A stretch of 64,000 nucleotides of DNA, from positions 366,581-430,580 of the forward strand of contig JACAAK010000015.1 in NCBI GenBank assembly GCA_025093985.1, written 5' to 3'. The translations under genes were made by a program, and so were the position numbers. This stretch comes from Calvatia gigantea (lineage: Eukaryota > Basidiomycota > Agaricomycetes > Agaricales > Lycoperdaceae). This document shows positions 36,551-47,944 of this stretch, piece by piece; positions within the stretch are counted from its first letter, which is position 1; every line of letters begins with the position of its first letter. The notes below the pieces were generated by a model. That model searched no databases and was not told the DNA's origin. It was given only the letters and a program-made list of their open reading frames with translations.

Positions 36551-38074
36551 GTCTGCGTTCCTATGCGTATGAACCGTCCGTTTGGACATCATTATTGTGA
36601 ATCAAAGCTAATGCCTGGCCCGGACAGGATCGAATGTTTCGGTCTTAAGTTACCATGCAGGGCTCGTGGTACGATGCCGGTACCCAGTGCCTACACACCG
36701 TTCCAGCGCTGATAAGAACTTTCCTCGCTGCCGAGATCAACCCCTCCTATAATCACTTGAGTTAATCGATAGTTTTTAGCCAAAAATTCCTTCGGAGAGG
36801 CAAGGAGACAGACTACTTATTCCTCAAGCATGTCAAAGTGTTGTCTCAGAAAACGTTCAGAGTTGGAGTTCCGGTGTGTTTCGCGTTGAATAACGAGCTT
36901 GCGGGTCATCAACTTGTCAGACAGTTAAACCATATTCACTTCACCCACTCAGAAGCACTGTGTGCTCGGAGACCGTGAAGTTTACACCATATATGCGGTC
37001 GAACGATGATGATCCGTTCTACTAAATTTAGAGTGAGTAGTCAGTTTATTCTTGGACTTATAGTAGTTAGCAAAGGTTGTGGCTTAAATGATGGATTGTG
37101 GAGCGATGGGATTGATATCTGACATTCGACCATTACGACCGAGGACATCCGAGGTCAGGCATCTGGTCGGTCTCTGACGGTGAAGTTCCTGGAGCGTCGC
37201 AACTTTTCTGGGAAGTTCAACAATTCAATGGACATTCTAATTAAAGGTACAGGACAAGCACTGTCTATTTATGATACAGCGAGGTTCAAGGGAAAGGCGA
37301 CATAGCTTCTGTGATTATCAGAAACCAGAACAACAGTTTGTGGCGAGTTGTGTTCTGTCCGAAGTGCTCACAACTAAGGAGTACTGGATATTTACGGATC
37401 CCTCGCTGGTTTGGTGTAACGTTTTCCCTCCTCCTTGAAGCTGTGGAGGCGTGAACCATACTTCCTGTCACCCACTGGTGATGGAACCGAACAAAGAATT
37501 ATCTGTGACGGGGAATCTCCACCAATGATGAAACGCCTATGTAGTGCATTCGGCTTCCTAAGGCGCTGTCGAGTCACGGGAGGGCGGGCCTGAGTTAAAA
37601 AGACCAAAGGTATGGCAAATCATCCTGCGTGCACTTATTTCTTACATCGGGAGATTCATCATGGCTGGGGTATCCGATTGAATTTGCAACATTAATGGAA
37701 GGTGTATCGGATTTATAGTTTGATTAAACGGCCCGGCGCTCGGGGTTGAGAACCAAGGATACACTCTTGGGAAATCGTAGCTTCCATAGGGCAATTAATG
37801 ACGATATACACTTCGTATTTTGTACATTCCCCACCATAGGTTAAAGAGACAGAAACACATATCTGATAATAACCATTCAAATAGATAAAAAGCTGGAATT
37901 ATTCAATGAGAGACTGTGGGGGGTGGGAATGAGAGAAGGTAAAAAGGGGTTATAACAAAGTAAAAAGCCAAGGGAATGATTATATAGTTGGTCCATACAA
38001 AGCCCAGTGAAAACGAAAAAAGAATCAAGTGCAAATATACGACACACATATCACGTTCCTATGTCAGACGCACG
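36551..38074. other. Intergenic 1.5 kb, nothing recognised
   Basis: 3' flank of the PHD-SET gene at the right end. Short frames only, no repeat seen. Confidence 0.45.
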
Positions 38075-41000
38075 CTACCGGTCCCAAGAATCCCAATCCT
38101 GGTGCGACGAAGGGGACGGGCGTCGAGGCCACACACGGTCTCTGTAGTCCCACTCCCTCTCTCTGTCTCCATCTCTATCCCTACTTCTAAGATCTCTATC
38201 CCTATCTCTGCCACGATCCCTGTCTCGATCTCGGTCTCGATCTCGGTCTCGGTCTCGGTCGCGATCTCGATCCCTCTCCAAGTCTCTATCCCTGTCACGA
38301 TCCCACTCCCTATCCTCACTCGTCCGACGTGTATACCGACTTCTTTCAGTGGCAGATCGCTTCGGCACACCACCCATAGCCATACTCGTACCCAACATAC
38401 TCATCGGATGCGAAGAACTCAAGTGGTGTCCCAATCCAAGGCCCACAGGCGCTGGCGGCCGCGAGGGCAAACCTGCCACTGAAGGATTCGGCAACATTGT
38501 GGTAGTAGTGGTAATCGTGGGAGTCGAACTGGCTGTTGGAGTAGTGGGCGTTGAGCTACTTTTAGAGCTTGTGTGGGATTTGGTGGATATTGATGGTAGA
38601 GGTGGTGGAGGTGGGTGGGGAGTGCTCGTGCTCGGCGTCGTGCTTGCGTTGGAGGGAGTTGGAGAAGCACGAGAAGAGGGAGATGAAACACGGGAATTAT
38701 TTACCGTGTTTGTATTTCCATTCGTATACGACCGCGAGAATGCCCTGGGAGCTTGTGGGGTCGACTTCTGTGACAGCGGCGTCGTTGCTAGTGGAGCAAA
38801 AGGAACCAAAGTCGAAGGTTGGGGTAGGGAAGTAGAAGATGGGGCCGATGGTAAAGGCGCGGAAGTCGAAGTGGGCAGTAAAGAAGGCAACGGAGTCCGC
38901 GGGGGTGGTGGAGGTTGAGGTGGCGGGGACGTGTTTGGTGGTGGAGGATGTGGATGGAGGCCCTGAGTCGATGGCACCATAGGTCTTCGCGTTATGTTCA
39001 TAGAGTCGCGGAGTGCGGCGGGTCCTGTAGGAACATCGATAGATTTGGAATGAAAACCTCTTGGACCAGTCGGCGTGTTTGAGTAACTACCATTGAACCT
39101 CCGCTCACGATGTGCGCGAGGAGCCTGTTGGAATCCACATTGATGCTGATACAGGTGCAGGTGTCGGTACAGGTGTGGGTGCGGGTGCGTATGCAGGAGT
39201 TATCGATGAAGGTGCTGGCGTCGGCGTTGACGTTGTGGACGCGGTGAAAGATGATGTAGAAGACAGGAGGGGTGTGGATGGAACCGAAGTCGCTGCCTTG
39301 GATGGGATTTCGCCATCCTCTTGCGTTGGTAGTTTTGCGGAAGGGTTATTAACAGTGGGTGCAGCTTTCGACGCGGGCTCAGTCCTTGATGGACACATGC
39401 CTTGCCATCCATTTCCTCTCCTCTTGAACCTCACGGTCTCTCCTCTCACGTTGCCCTTGCTCCAGTACCCGGTTCCATTGCTGGATCTGCGCTAATTCAT
39501 TCTTCTGTCTCTCAAGTACAGTATCTTTCTTGGTGGAGCCATGGATTGAGCTGGTGATGGGCCGCATTTCAGAGCGCAATTTGAGGGGTAGAGAGGTGGT
39601 GATTGGAGTGGGTGTGGATGGCCCTGACGATGTTGGACCAAGTTCCTCCTTTGAGGTGAACTTCGTAAGGTTCGGGTTTGGATCGGCCTTTATAGATACA
39701 AGAGAATATAATAAACCTTAGCCAAGTAAAAAAAGAAAATGCAGACTTACTTGAGCGTTCATGACGGTGTCACTAACTGCGCTAAGCATGGTCGTTGTCA
39801 CCTGCGCCGAAGGCCCAACATCCTTGGGGGAACCTGTCCCCACGACGGACAGAAACGGTGCACGAACCCACCATGCGAAATTCAGCGGTGTATCCTTAGC
39901 AGTCTCCTTAGCAGTACCCTCCGTAAACGCAGCGGCAGGTGTTGGAGCCGCCCACGGAGGTAACAAATCCGAACCAGGTTTTGGTGACGCCTGTAAACTC
40001 TTCATACCACCCACCATAGGGGACGCATCTGCACTCGTATTGACACTACCAGCACCTTTCTCCTCTCGTAGACGTTTCTTGCGCGCTGCGAAGTCTTTAA
40101 GGGATAATTTGATTTTGGAAGGCTGAGGAGGTGGAGATGGGGGTGAAGGTGACGGCACTGGTGCTGGTGCCGGCGGTGACGTCGGCGCTGGGGATGATGC
40201 TGTTGCTGGTACCGGTATTTGGACTTGGGTGGGGGTTAGTGTCGCTGTTGGTGTGAGTTCTTCGGGTGGAGGCGTTGGTTGTCGTGGAGGCGTTGACGCC
40301 CGTAAAGGTGTAGGTTTCCGTGGTGTGGTTCTATCTTGGTCGGATTCAGAAAGTACAGGAGGTGGCGATGAAAGGGGTGAGGACAGTGGTTGAGGTGATG
40401 TAGGTGTCGGTTCGGGTATAGGTATTGATGGGCATGGCGGAGGTGAAGGCGTGAGAGATTTCTTATTATCCACTTTTATAACATCGTCGTCTTCGACGAG
40501 AGACATCTTCGGTGACGGAGAATCGATATCGATATGCGGTGGAGGAGATTCCGGGGACTCTTGTATAGGGACTACATCAGGCAGTTTAGGTTCTCTAGGC
40601 GACGGGGGAGTCGTGATAGCAGTTGAAGTTGGCGATGAGCGAGGTCGGGGGGAACGAGACCGAGACCTGGAGCGAGAACGAGGAGAAAGGGATACGGGAG
40701 GTGAATGTGGAGAGGGCGAAGTGTCATCCTGTATTGGTATTGGTACCTGGCTCATCCACATCCATTTTCTCGCTGGTATCCTCCGTGGGAACTTCTTTAC
40801 GCTCGAAAGGCGCCCATGGTTGAAATGGACTCTGGGTGAGATCGGTACTTGGTGAGATGAGGGAGAGGCGAGAAAAGCCGACGGAGGGAGAAACAGCAGG
40901 GCGCTCGAACAAGGCGAGGTGCGAGAGGTCGGAGGAGGTGGAGGGAAGTGGGGGTGGGGGCATATTCTGATGATCATCCATGCGAATCCCAGGAGTAACA

Positions 41001-42738
41001 TTATTACTACCTGATTCTGTACTGCCCAGACTGATAACGCTCGCGGCGGGACTTTGCGAAGTTTCCTTCCTCTGCTGTCGGAGCTGCCGGTTCCAGCGTT
41101 TGCGCATCTTGGGAGGCATACGGTCTTCGGTGATTGGCGGTGAGCCTTGTTCATCTGGTGGGTCTGGTTCTGGCAGTGGAGAGTTGTTGTTGTCGGAAGA
41201 ACTGTGGCTAACGGTTCGCTGCATGCGAGGAGGGGCGATGGAGATGTCGGGAGTAGGAAGAAGGGTAGATCGTGCAGCAACAACACAATCGTCGTGAACA
41301 AGGCCATTCGGTTGAGCCCTTTCCTTTGCCCTTTTTATCACTATGCACACCTTCTCCGTCAGGACACATTTCAACACCTCCCATACCGCTCGAGAAAGGG
41401 AGTTTTTCACGCGTGCGAAAGCCCCGTCGTTTCCCAATCAGAGGACCAAGATCAAGGTGATCGGGGGAATAGAGGGAATGACCGTCGACAAAGGCAGACA
41501 TTTGGTTGATGACGCAGTCGCGAGCCTTGGCTCCGCATGCACAGGTGGTGAAAGTCGAAGAAAGGGCGTGGAGGATATTGGACATTTGGTGGCGTAGACG
41601 CTGAATCTGATGGGGACTGTCGGAGGGAGACGGGTGACTGAAGCATGGGTAAGATGAGAATAAGGGGTAGAGAGGAGAAGGTACTCACGTAAAAGTGTGG
41701 GGGGCTTCGACAAGGGCAGGTAGAGAATGCACCGCATTGCCATCGTCCCATTCCCAGCCTAATACTACCTCTTCGTTCACCCTGAGGTCTCTGAGAGCGA
41801 ATACACCAAAAGAGAGGGAATCCGTGGAGCTGTTGTCTTTGGGGGGGCAGAGTACTGGGCGTAAAACAGCGTTGGGCTTGCACCCACTGCGAACGAAACG
41901 CGGAGCTGTCTCCTACAATACGAGCGTCAAGGGCGAGGTCGAGGGGAGGGCCGATGAGATGGACAAAGGGCTTTGGCATGCCGAGATGGGCGTATGCGTT
42001 GAGGGGATCGGCGAGGTAGGAAGAGGAGGGGGTGATAGAAGAAGTAAAGGGAGCAATGAAATGGTGGGAGGGAACAGGTGCAGCTGTGTGGACGGCATAT
42101 GTGGGCGGTCTGACGTCTGGATTGGAGAAGGGATGAGCAAGGGCGGCGGGGGGGATCTGCCTGAGAGTCGTTGTTGGAGTTAGCTGAGAATCTTCAAGAC
42201 AGATGGGAGTTGTTGGATCGTCGGTGGAAATGGCAGTGACACCTCTCCAATTCTGAGCATGACGGCGGAGTTTCTCGCGGGCATCTGGGTGAACAATGTC
42301 AGTTGTGATGGGGACATAGGCATGGGTAGAGGGCTCGTCGATGTCTATGTGAATGTCGTCTTCCTGTGTAGGGGTTGTGATGGATGGTCGTCTACGTCTC
42401 TTCTGAGGTTCAGAGATGGCGGACGAGCGCCGTTGTTTCCTCTCGATTCCTGGAGACAATCGTCGCCGGTGCTTGTCGACGTCGCGGAGGCGGTTAATGC
42501 GAGTACGCTGCAGACGCTCGGCTGCATCTCTGTCGACCGGGCGAGGTTGGCAGATCCAGCATTTCCACTCCTCGGGAACGTCCGCGTCGACGATGCCAAA
42601 GCAAGCAGCATGGCACCAGCGGGAACAATTGTCGCAAGCGATGGAGAAGCCGTCGTCGTAGTCAAGACCGCAGATGCAGCGTATAGCGTCCTCGTCCGCC
42701 TTGCGCTTCACCGGTACCACACTGCAGTCCATATACAC
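38075..42738 (-). CDS. SET3: PHD-finger + SET-domain protein of SET3 type, very large, with apparent frame changes
   Basis: Chromatin protein of the SET3/MLL5 group; the yeast relative nucleates a histone deacetylase complex. The N-terminus has the PHD finger (IRCICGLDYDDGFSIACDNC, RWCHAACFGI, WKCWIC), then a basic linker. The SET region reads HLIGPPLDLALDARIVGDSS, RSGCKPNAVLRPVLCPP, SFGVFALRDLRVNEEVVLGW and EWDDGNAVHSLPAL. A post-SET-like STFTTCACGAKARDC follows an intron. The C-terminal 900 or so residues are Pro/Ser/Thr-rich, include the SET3 signature KIKLSLKDFAARKKRLREEK, and end in an Arg-Asp repeat. The frame must advance one base near 41895 (inside SET), and again near 40727, 39400 and 39130; the last three might be short introns. 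Identity is sure, intactness is not. Confidence 0.85.
38210..38300 (-). repeat. Hexamer repeat coding an Arg-Asp tract
   Basis: CGGTCT/CGATCT hexamers encode more than 20 alternating Arg-Asp residues near the C-terminus of the SET3-like protein. Such RD tracts occur in nuclear speckle and RNA-binding proteins. Confidence 0.85.
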
Positions 42739-43051
42739 CCTCTCTCAATTTCAAAAACAACACTCTCACTCGGTCTGAAAACCAAACAGGAGTACATATT
42801 CTGACTCAGCCCAGTCACCTGATGTGCCCGAATCTGTCGAGGAGGTTTTTCCAATCCCGCTCGACTGGCGAACCTACGTACATAATGGAAATCACATATA
42901 CAGGGACTCGCAGGCGGCTCTGAATTTCCATCTGTACTTCTTCACACAGTTCCTCCCCCAGGGCATTGAAAGATCAGTACTGTGTTATCTGAACATTCTC
43001 ATCCATCTACACTCATTATCTTCATAGCTCAAAAAATCATTCTATGATTGT

Positions 43052-44315
43052 TCAACGGACTGAGTCACTCCGATATCGTTGTGATAAATATATATTGGTC
43101 TCCGTGACCCCGTCAACTCGACTGGCCGTAGTGGCAGGACGTTCGCCGCGTTGTCTCGGAACGAAGTCCGCTGATGGTGTACTCGCACCGTCAGCAGAAT
43201 GTTGGTCCTTCGAGATCGTACCCTCGTCGTGAGCATACATCGTGAACTGCTTGTCGCGGCTGGCAGAAGAACAAACGAGAATAACGTTGAATGCGATCCC
43301 TGTCACTTGAAGTGTCTCAAAAGACCGTCAATCGATATCCCTTCACTCCGTAAATCATCACTCACCATGTCAGACTGTAGGAAACAGTGCGTTGCTTCCT
43401 GCCGCGCTAATAAGGGCTGTGACAAACTACCATGGTTGATGTATGCCGCTCCCGATTCTGCAACCACTCGGTTCACTTTTCTCAGGTACCACGGTTCGTT
43501 CCAGGCAACTGCCCCTCTGTTCATACATTTTCCACTCCGTCTCTCCAATTGCCAAATGCGCCGAATTCAACATGACTGTTGAGGGTCAGTTGCAAGTTAA
43601 TCGAGACTATTTTTGAGGCTCACTTGTGGTCGGTATATTCTGGATAACCATTACGGCGAAGAAGGCTTTCCACCAAGTTCGAATCCGACTTAAACCTAGT
43701 GATAGATCTCTGCGGGTTTCCGGATCTGCCTCGACTTGGATCAGCTTGGTGGCCATTGGATACCTCCAATATACAAAATGAGAGGTGGGGTGACGGCGAG
43801 CCACCGGTGTCCATACACAACCCAATATCTGTAAATCTGTACGTGCCTCTTTACGCTGCACTTTGTGGTTACTTGGACAAATAATCTTCATACCAATATG
43901 AAGTTTCCAAGAATGATGGCAATCACTCGATTTACAGACTGTCCGTTCACCGGCGTCAGCTGGCTTGATCAGGACAAGATCTAGTGACGTAGCATACCCG
44001 CGCCATATTGGTCCAATCCGCTACGTTATAAAACTCTTTCCTCGCATCTGGTGCTTTGACGAACACATTGAAATTGTGTAATAGCCCAATCACCACATCG
44101 AAAGTGCATATCGCGAACAAGGCCGCTGCAGCACTCGCCATCCCCCAGCGGATTTCGTTAGGACGAGACCACCGCTCTTCTCTGCCTTCGCTTGTGAGGA
44201 GTACGGCACGGATGCAGAAACAGCAGGTTGCCAGATACATTCCATAGAACAGAGTCTCGCAGAAGTTTGCTGAAAGCTGGGCTGCGGTAGTTGGGAACTC
44301 TGCTTCGGAATTCAT
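43052..44315 (-). pseudogene. Decayed multi-TM protein (basidiomycete membrane family)
   Basis: The start is MNSEAEFPTTAAQLSANFCE. Membrane segments follow: LFYGMYLATCCFCIRAVLL, WGMASAAAALFAICTFDVVI and WVVYGHRWLAVTPPLILYIG. Later blocks are MATKLIQVEADPETRR, IRTWWKAFFAVMVIQNI, VNRVVAESGAAY and TGIAFNVILVCSSAS. The order and spacing resemble the 6-7 TM proteins abundant in Agaricomycetes. Blocks fall in different frames. A base seems missing between LILYIGG and MATK, an in-frame TGA precedes IRRIWQLERRSG, and the segment after ESGAAY switches frame twice. It is either a pseudogene or strongly affected by assembly indels. Function unknown. Confidence 0.6.
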
Positions 44316-45723
44316 AATGGGAGGTAGGAGCACCTGATCCAAATAGAGGGAGGGAGAGATATAAAGGCAGGGAGCCATGGAGTAAACATCAGGAGTCACT
44401 CCTATACTAAAGCTTCTTGACTATTGTAGGCACATACAGCGCTGATTTTTTTTTCTGGGTACAAGGACTTACGGAAGTAATGTGAATCCATGTGTATCAC
44501 TACCTGCATCAATCACATGGTCTTGTTAATCATGATATCATCACACTCGAAATGTTGCACAAGTAACTGCCATCTGAGCCCACCTATACATCCAAAAATC
44601 ATAAGTGATTGGCCAACATAGGTTCCTATTGATAAGAACTGCATCCTATCCCTCAGGCCAAACCATGTACTAACATCTTGTCCTTTTTTCCCCCTTGGTG
44701 ATTGTCGCAAAAAGGCAAATTTTGATCTTAGATTGGATGTCACAATGCCCATGATTTAGTGGGGGTATTGATGAAATTCACAGAGACATGTTGTGATATA
44801 CCTGCATGCATTCTGCCAGAATGCTTGTGTTTTGGAGTGTAGACTGATTTTAGTCCTGTTCTCCAAATCTCGGATTGATATTGACTTGGCAACTACATCA
44901 GTTGCAGTGATAGTGATTTTGACAACCTGTGCCCTTCCCTGCCTCTCAAAATGAACCATTTTATTCCATGGTCACACCACCCCTGGGACTACTGGACTGG
45001 GAAGGTCACCTGCTCATTATGGTCAAACACAGTAAACTGCTTGTCACATCTTGTGAAGGAGGTAGCAGAAACTGTCACTCAGCCTCTGTATCCCTAACTA
45101 CATTAGTTGGGTGCAGCGCTAGCGCTGCACCTGATAGTAATGGAATTGCTTCAAACTTGGTGAGTAGGTAGAGGACATCATTTTAGAAAGTACCCAAGCT
45201 GGGTACCACTGGGTACCTTGATTTGCTTGCTCCACACTGCCAGTAGTCTTCAAGGCCAAGAAAGCCAGTTAAGGAGGATAACCAAAAGGTATTCAGATTT
45301 CCCTGAAATTTGGCAAGTGTATAGCCCTAATATAAGTAGCCTGTTGAGTAAAGTAGCCAAGAGATTGAAGTAGTGGTTGGTGAGCTAGATGAGAGAGAAA
45401 CAGAGATAAATCAACAAAAGACCAGCAACTGAGGTAAAGAGTCAGAAACTTGTTGAAATCTGTGACATCACACTAGATTAGTAATTGTACCTTACTAATC
45501 ACATGCCCTTCTCCCTCCCTTCTATATGACTAGGCCAGATTCCATGCCTTCAGCATGGGCAGTACTTTAGTCCTTCTAGTTATTTTAATCCTAGCAGTTA
45601 TTCAAGTTACACTTTAAGTTTATTAATTTTTCTCTTAGTATTACATCTATTTTAATGCATAATTATGTTATCAACAATGTTTGGCCAAACTGATAATCTG
45701 GCCAGCCTTCAAGCATTAGAAAG
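44316..45723. other. Degenerate, CpG-poor stretch
   Basis: Minus frames at 44513-44752 and 44756-44959 read as one broken protein-like sequence with many stops. CpG is sparse, as in 14-15.8 kb. No family recognised. Contains the perfect palindrome at 45110-45131. Confidence 0.45.
45110..45131. repeat. 22-bp perfect palindrome
   Basis: GGTGCAGCGCT followed directly by its exact reverse complement. GC-rich and CpG-containing inside a CpG-poor stretch. Could be a protein-binding site or chance. Confidence 0.7.
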
Positions 45724-46177
45724 TGTTACGAACTTACCACACCCCCGGACTCTCCGCATTAACGTATTAACCTTCCGTACGGACTTTCCTTTTTTCTTGT
45801 ATACCCTGGTCCGTTCTTTATTTATTTATCACATGTACTTCTACCTTTGCTTCTTATGATTCATTCTGAATCATGTTCCTGTTTCACCTTCATCTTTCCC
45901 ATCATCGTACTTCTCTTTACCTGACTCCATCTTCTTATGACTCGTACTCATTCTTCTATTCATTTCACCTATCCCTATGATTCCTTAGATTACCAATTAA
46001 CCCGTAGTAGTTCTCATTGACTCATATCTACTTACTACGTAATCTCTCATCTCCTATTCGCAGCTAGTATATAAACCTTAAGTAGTACTTTGTATCACTT
46101 TAGGTTATTCTAGTAACAAGCTTCCTTATCTTCGCTCGTCTGCTACAAGGCTAACAACCTTGGGGACTGCAGTGACA
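45724..46177 (+). mobile_element. Truncated LTR of family B (copy B3)
   Basis: Starts TGTTACGAACTTACC and matches copy B1 and the reverse complement of B2 for about 450 bp, up to GACTGCAGTGACA. It stops abruptly where the subtelomeric X repeat begins. CpGs are kept, so it is young. The missing 3' 170 bp shows the break came after LTR insertion. Confidence 0.88.
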
Positions 46178-46727
46178 CGGAGGAGGTGATCCTAAAAACC
46201 GTTGAGTTGTCCGATGGAGGAGAGGAGGTGATTCCTAAAAACCGTTGAGTTGTCCGATGGAGGAGACAGCGCAACAGGTTGGGGAGCTACCCCAACCACC
46301 TGTTTTGTCTTATGACAGACTCATCAGGCGCTCTGATTATCCATCAGTACCTACCAAACCAATAGAACGCGTACGATCGCGCTATACTTGGGGATGAGTA
46401 TAATTAACTCGATCCATGGAACAGTTGACAAATGTCAACGAGCGCTAAGATAGCGCCCAAAAACCCAGCGCTTATGGGCGCTTAAGTTATCGTCAGGAAA
46501 ATGTAAAGTAAGGAAAACTTGTACTTAAGCGCCCGCGTAGCGCCCAAATGCGGGGCGCCCATCAAGCGCCCACGCACTTAAATATGAACATTCTCAAAAT
46601 AACAAAATGAACATACCAAGTACCTAACGATGTCATCAGCTTGACCACTGAAGGCGGGGTACATACCGTGGCAGGTTATTTACGCAACAGTCCAGCTCGG
46701 ACAGTCCCTTAGTCCATCTATCAGCCT
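46178..46727. repeat. Subtelomeric repeat X, copies X0 (43 bp) and X1 (about 507 bp)
   Basis: X0 (46178-46220) is the first 43 bp of the unit, directly followed by X1, which runs from GAGGAGGTGATTCC to CTATCAGCCT. X1 holds the conserved hairpin around GGTTGGGGAGCTACCCCAACC and the GCGCCC-rich part. It lacks the last ~40 bp before telomere repeats and is fused to unit G1. Confidence 0.9.
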
Positions 46728-47470
46728 AGCATTATTATGCTTTGTAGGAGCTAGCTGCTCTGGAGCCTATGGGTGTGAGCTGTTTGCTGTGAAGCAGCTT
46801 ATGAGGTTACTACCGTTGGAATCGCCTTGTCAAGGGGATTCCAATGGTACCAAAATCATGTTAAACGGATAAGTATTTGATTTTCTACGGAATAAAGAAC
46901 ATTTTCCATGAATTATCTAAGAAGGAGCGGCTCCAGGAGAGGCTCTCGGCAATTGCCGCAGAGCCCATAGGCGTGTGCCTTTTGGTGTGAAATAGCATAC
47001 AACTTTACTACCATTGGAATCCCCTCGATGAGGCGATTCCAACGGTATCAAAATCATGTCAGGGGGATATGTATTTGACTTTCTATGGAATAAACAATAT
47101 TTTCCCTCAATTATCTAAGAGGGAGCGGCTCCAGGATCGGCTCTCGGCAATTGCCAGGGAGCCTCTGGAGCCAGTGCCTCCAACGTTCGGCGCCCACTTA
47201 GCTCAAGGCTCTGGAGCCTCCAGCAATTGCCGCCGTAGCCTGTCCCTCCACAGCCTCGCGCCGTCCCCAATTGGAACACAAAGGCTCTGGCACCTGTCCC
47301 CCAGAGCCTGTACTCCCCTCCACGGCATTCTCCGGAGCCTGGCTCTGGAGCTGTATGTAATCCACGTTTAGCTCACTGGGAACAGACAAACAAGGTTCGT
47401 TTGTTGATTGTGGGTTCAACGTTCAACGCTCCCTGCAACTAATGTGATCACGTTCATCCTAGTCCCTCCC
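46728..47470. repeat. Subtelomeric repeat G, copy G1
   Basis: Begins AGCATTATTATGC. It holds two tandem subunits (about 225 bp) each with a GGAATC..GATTCC hairpin and CTCTCGGCAATTGCC, then a region dense in CTCTGGAGCC words. The same order recurs in G2 (61737) and partly in G3 (62711). The right end fades near 47470. Confidence 0.85.
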
Positions 47471-47624
47471 TTTATTCATTACGGAACGTTGTGGTAAAAG
47501 AGAATACTGCTTACTGGAACTGGCTCTTTGTACGTTTTATATTGATGTCAAGATATTTACTTAACATTCCACTGGTCCAAGCATCAAAAGCTTTCTTCAA
47601 ATGACACGCAGGTAACCTCTAAAC

Positions 47625-47665
47625 TCCGTGGCTCCCTCGTTATACCCCGAAATTTACTGGAATGC
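47625..47665. repeat. 41-bp direct repeat, left copy
   Basis: Identical to 49920-49960. Together they bracket a 2.25-kb block made of X2, an interstitial telomere tract and the Penelope-like element; likely a target-site duplication or recombination scar. Confidence 0.9.
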
Positions 47666-47917
47666 AAAACTTTTTACTTAAGCGCCCGCGTAGCGCCCAA
47701 ATGCGGGGCGCCCATTAAGCGCCCACGCACATGAATACATGTTTTCACGAAAAGTGAAAATAAACGTATCAAGTAACTGACAATGTCATCAGCTTGACAA
47801 CTGAGGGCGGGGTACATACCGTGGCAGGTTATTTACGCAACAGTCCAGCTCAGACAATCCCTTAGTCCATCTATCAGCCTGCGCATCACGAGACAAGGCC
47901 GGTTCCACTCACCATTG
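47666..47917. repeat. Subtelomeric repeat X, terminal half (X2)
   Basis: Matches about 63635-63887, the sequence directly next to the real telomere, starting at ACTTAAGCGCCCGCG and ending at CACTCACCATTG. It keeps the natural junction with telomere repeats. Confidence 0.92.
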
Positions 47918-47944
47918 TTAGGGGAGGTTAGGGGTTAGGGGGTT
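47918..47944 (+). repeat. Interstitial telomere repeat
   Basis: TTAGGGGAGG then TTAGGGG and TTAGGGGG, in the same strand and the same starting phase as the terminal telomere at 63888. It marks a former chromosome end. Confidence 0.92.

Noticed and set aside
38349..38918. 189-codon plus-strand Gly/Val-rich frame
   Set aside because: Antisense shadow of the Pro/Thr/Ser-rich tail of the SET3-like protein.
38075..39001. Separate RD-repeat RNA-binding protein gene
   Set aside because: No RNA-recognition motif and no independent start. The frame continues the SET3-like C-terminal region, with family-like blocks such as FNGSYSNTPTGPRG just upstream.
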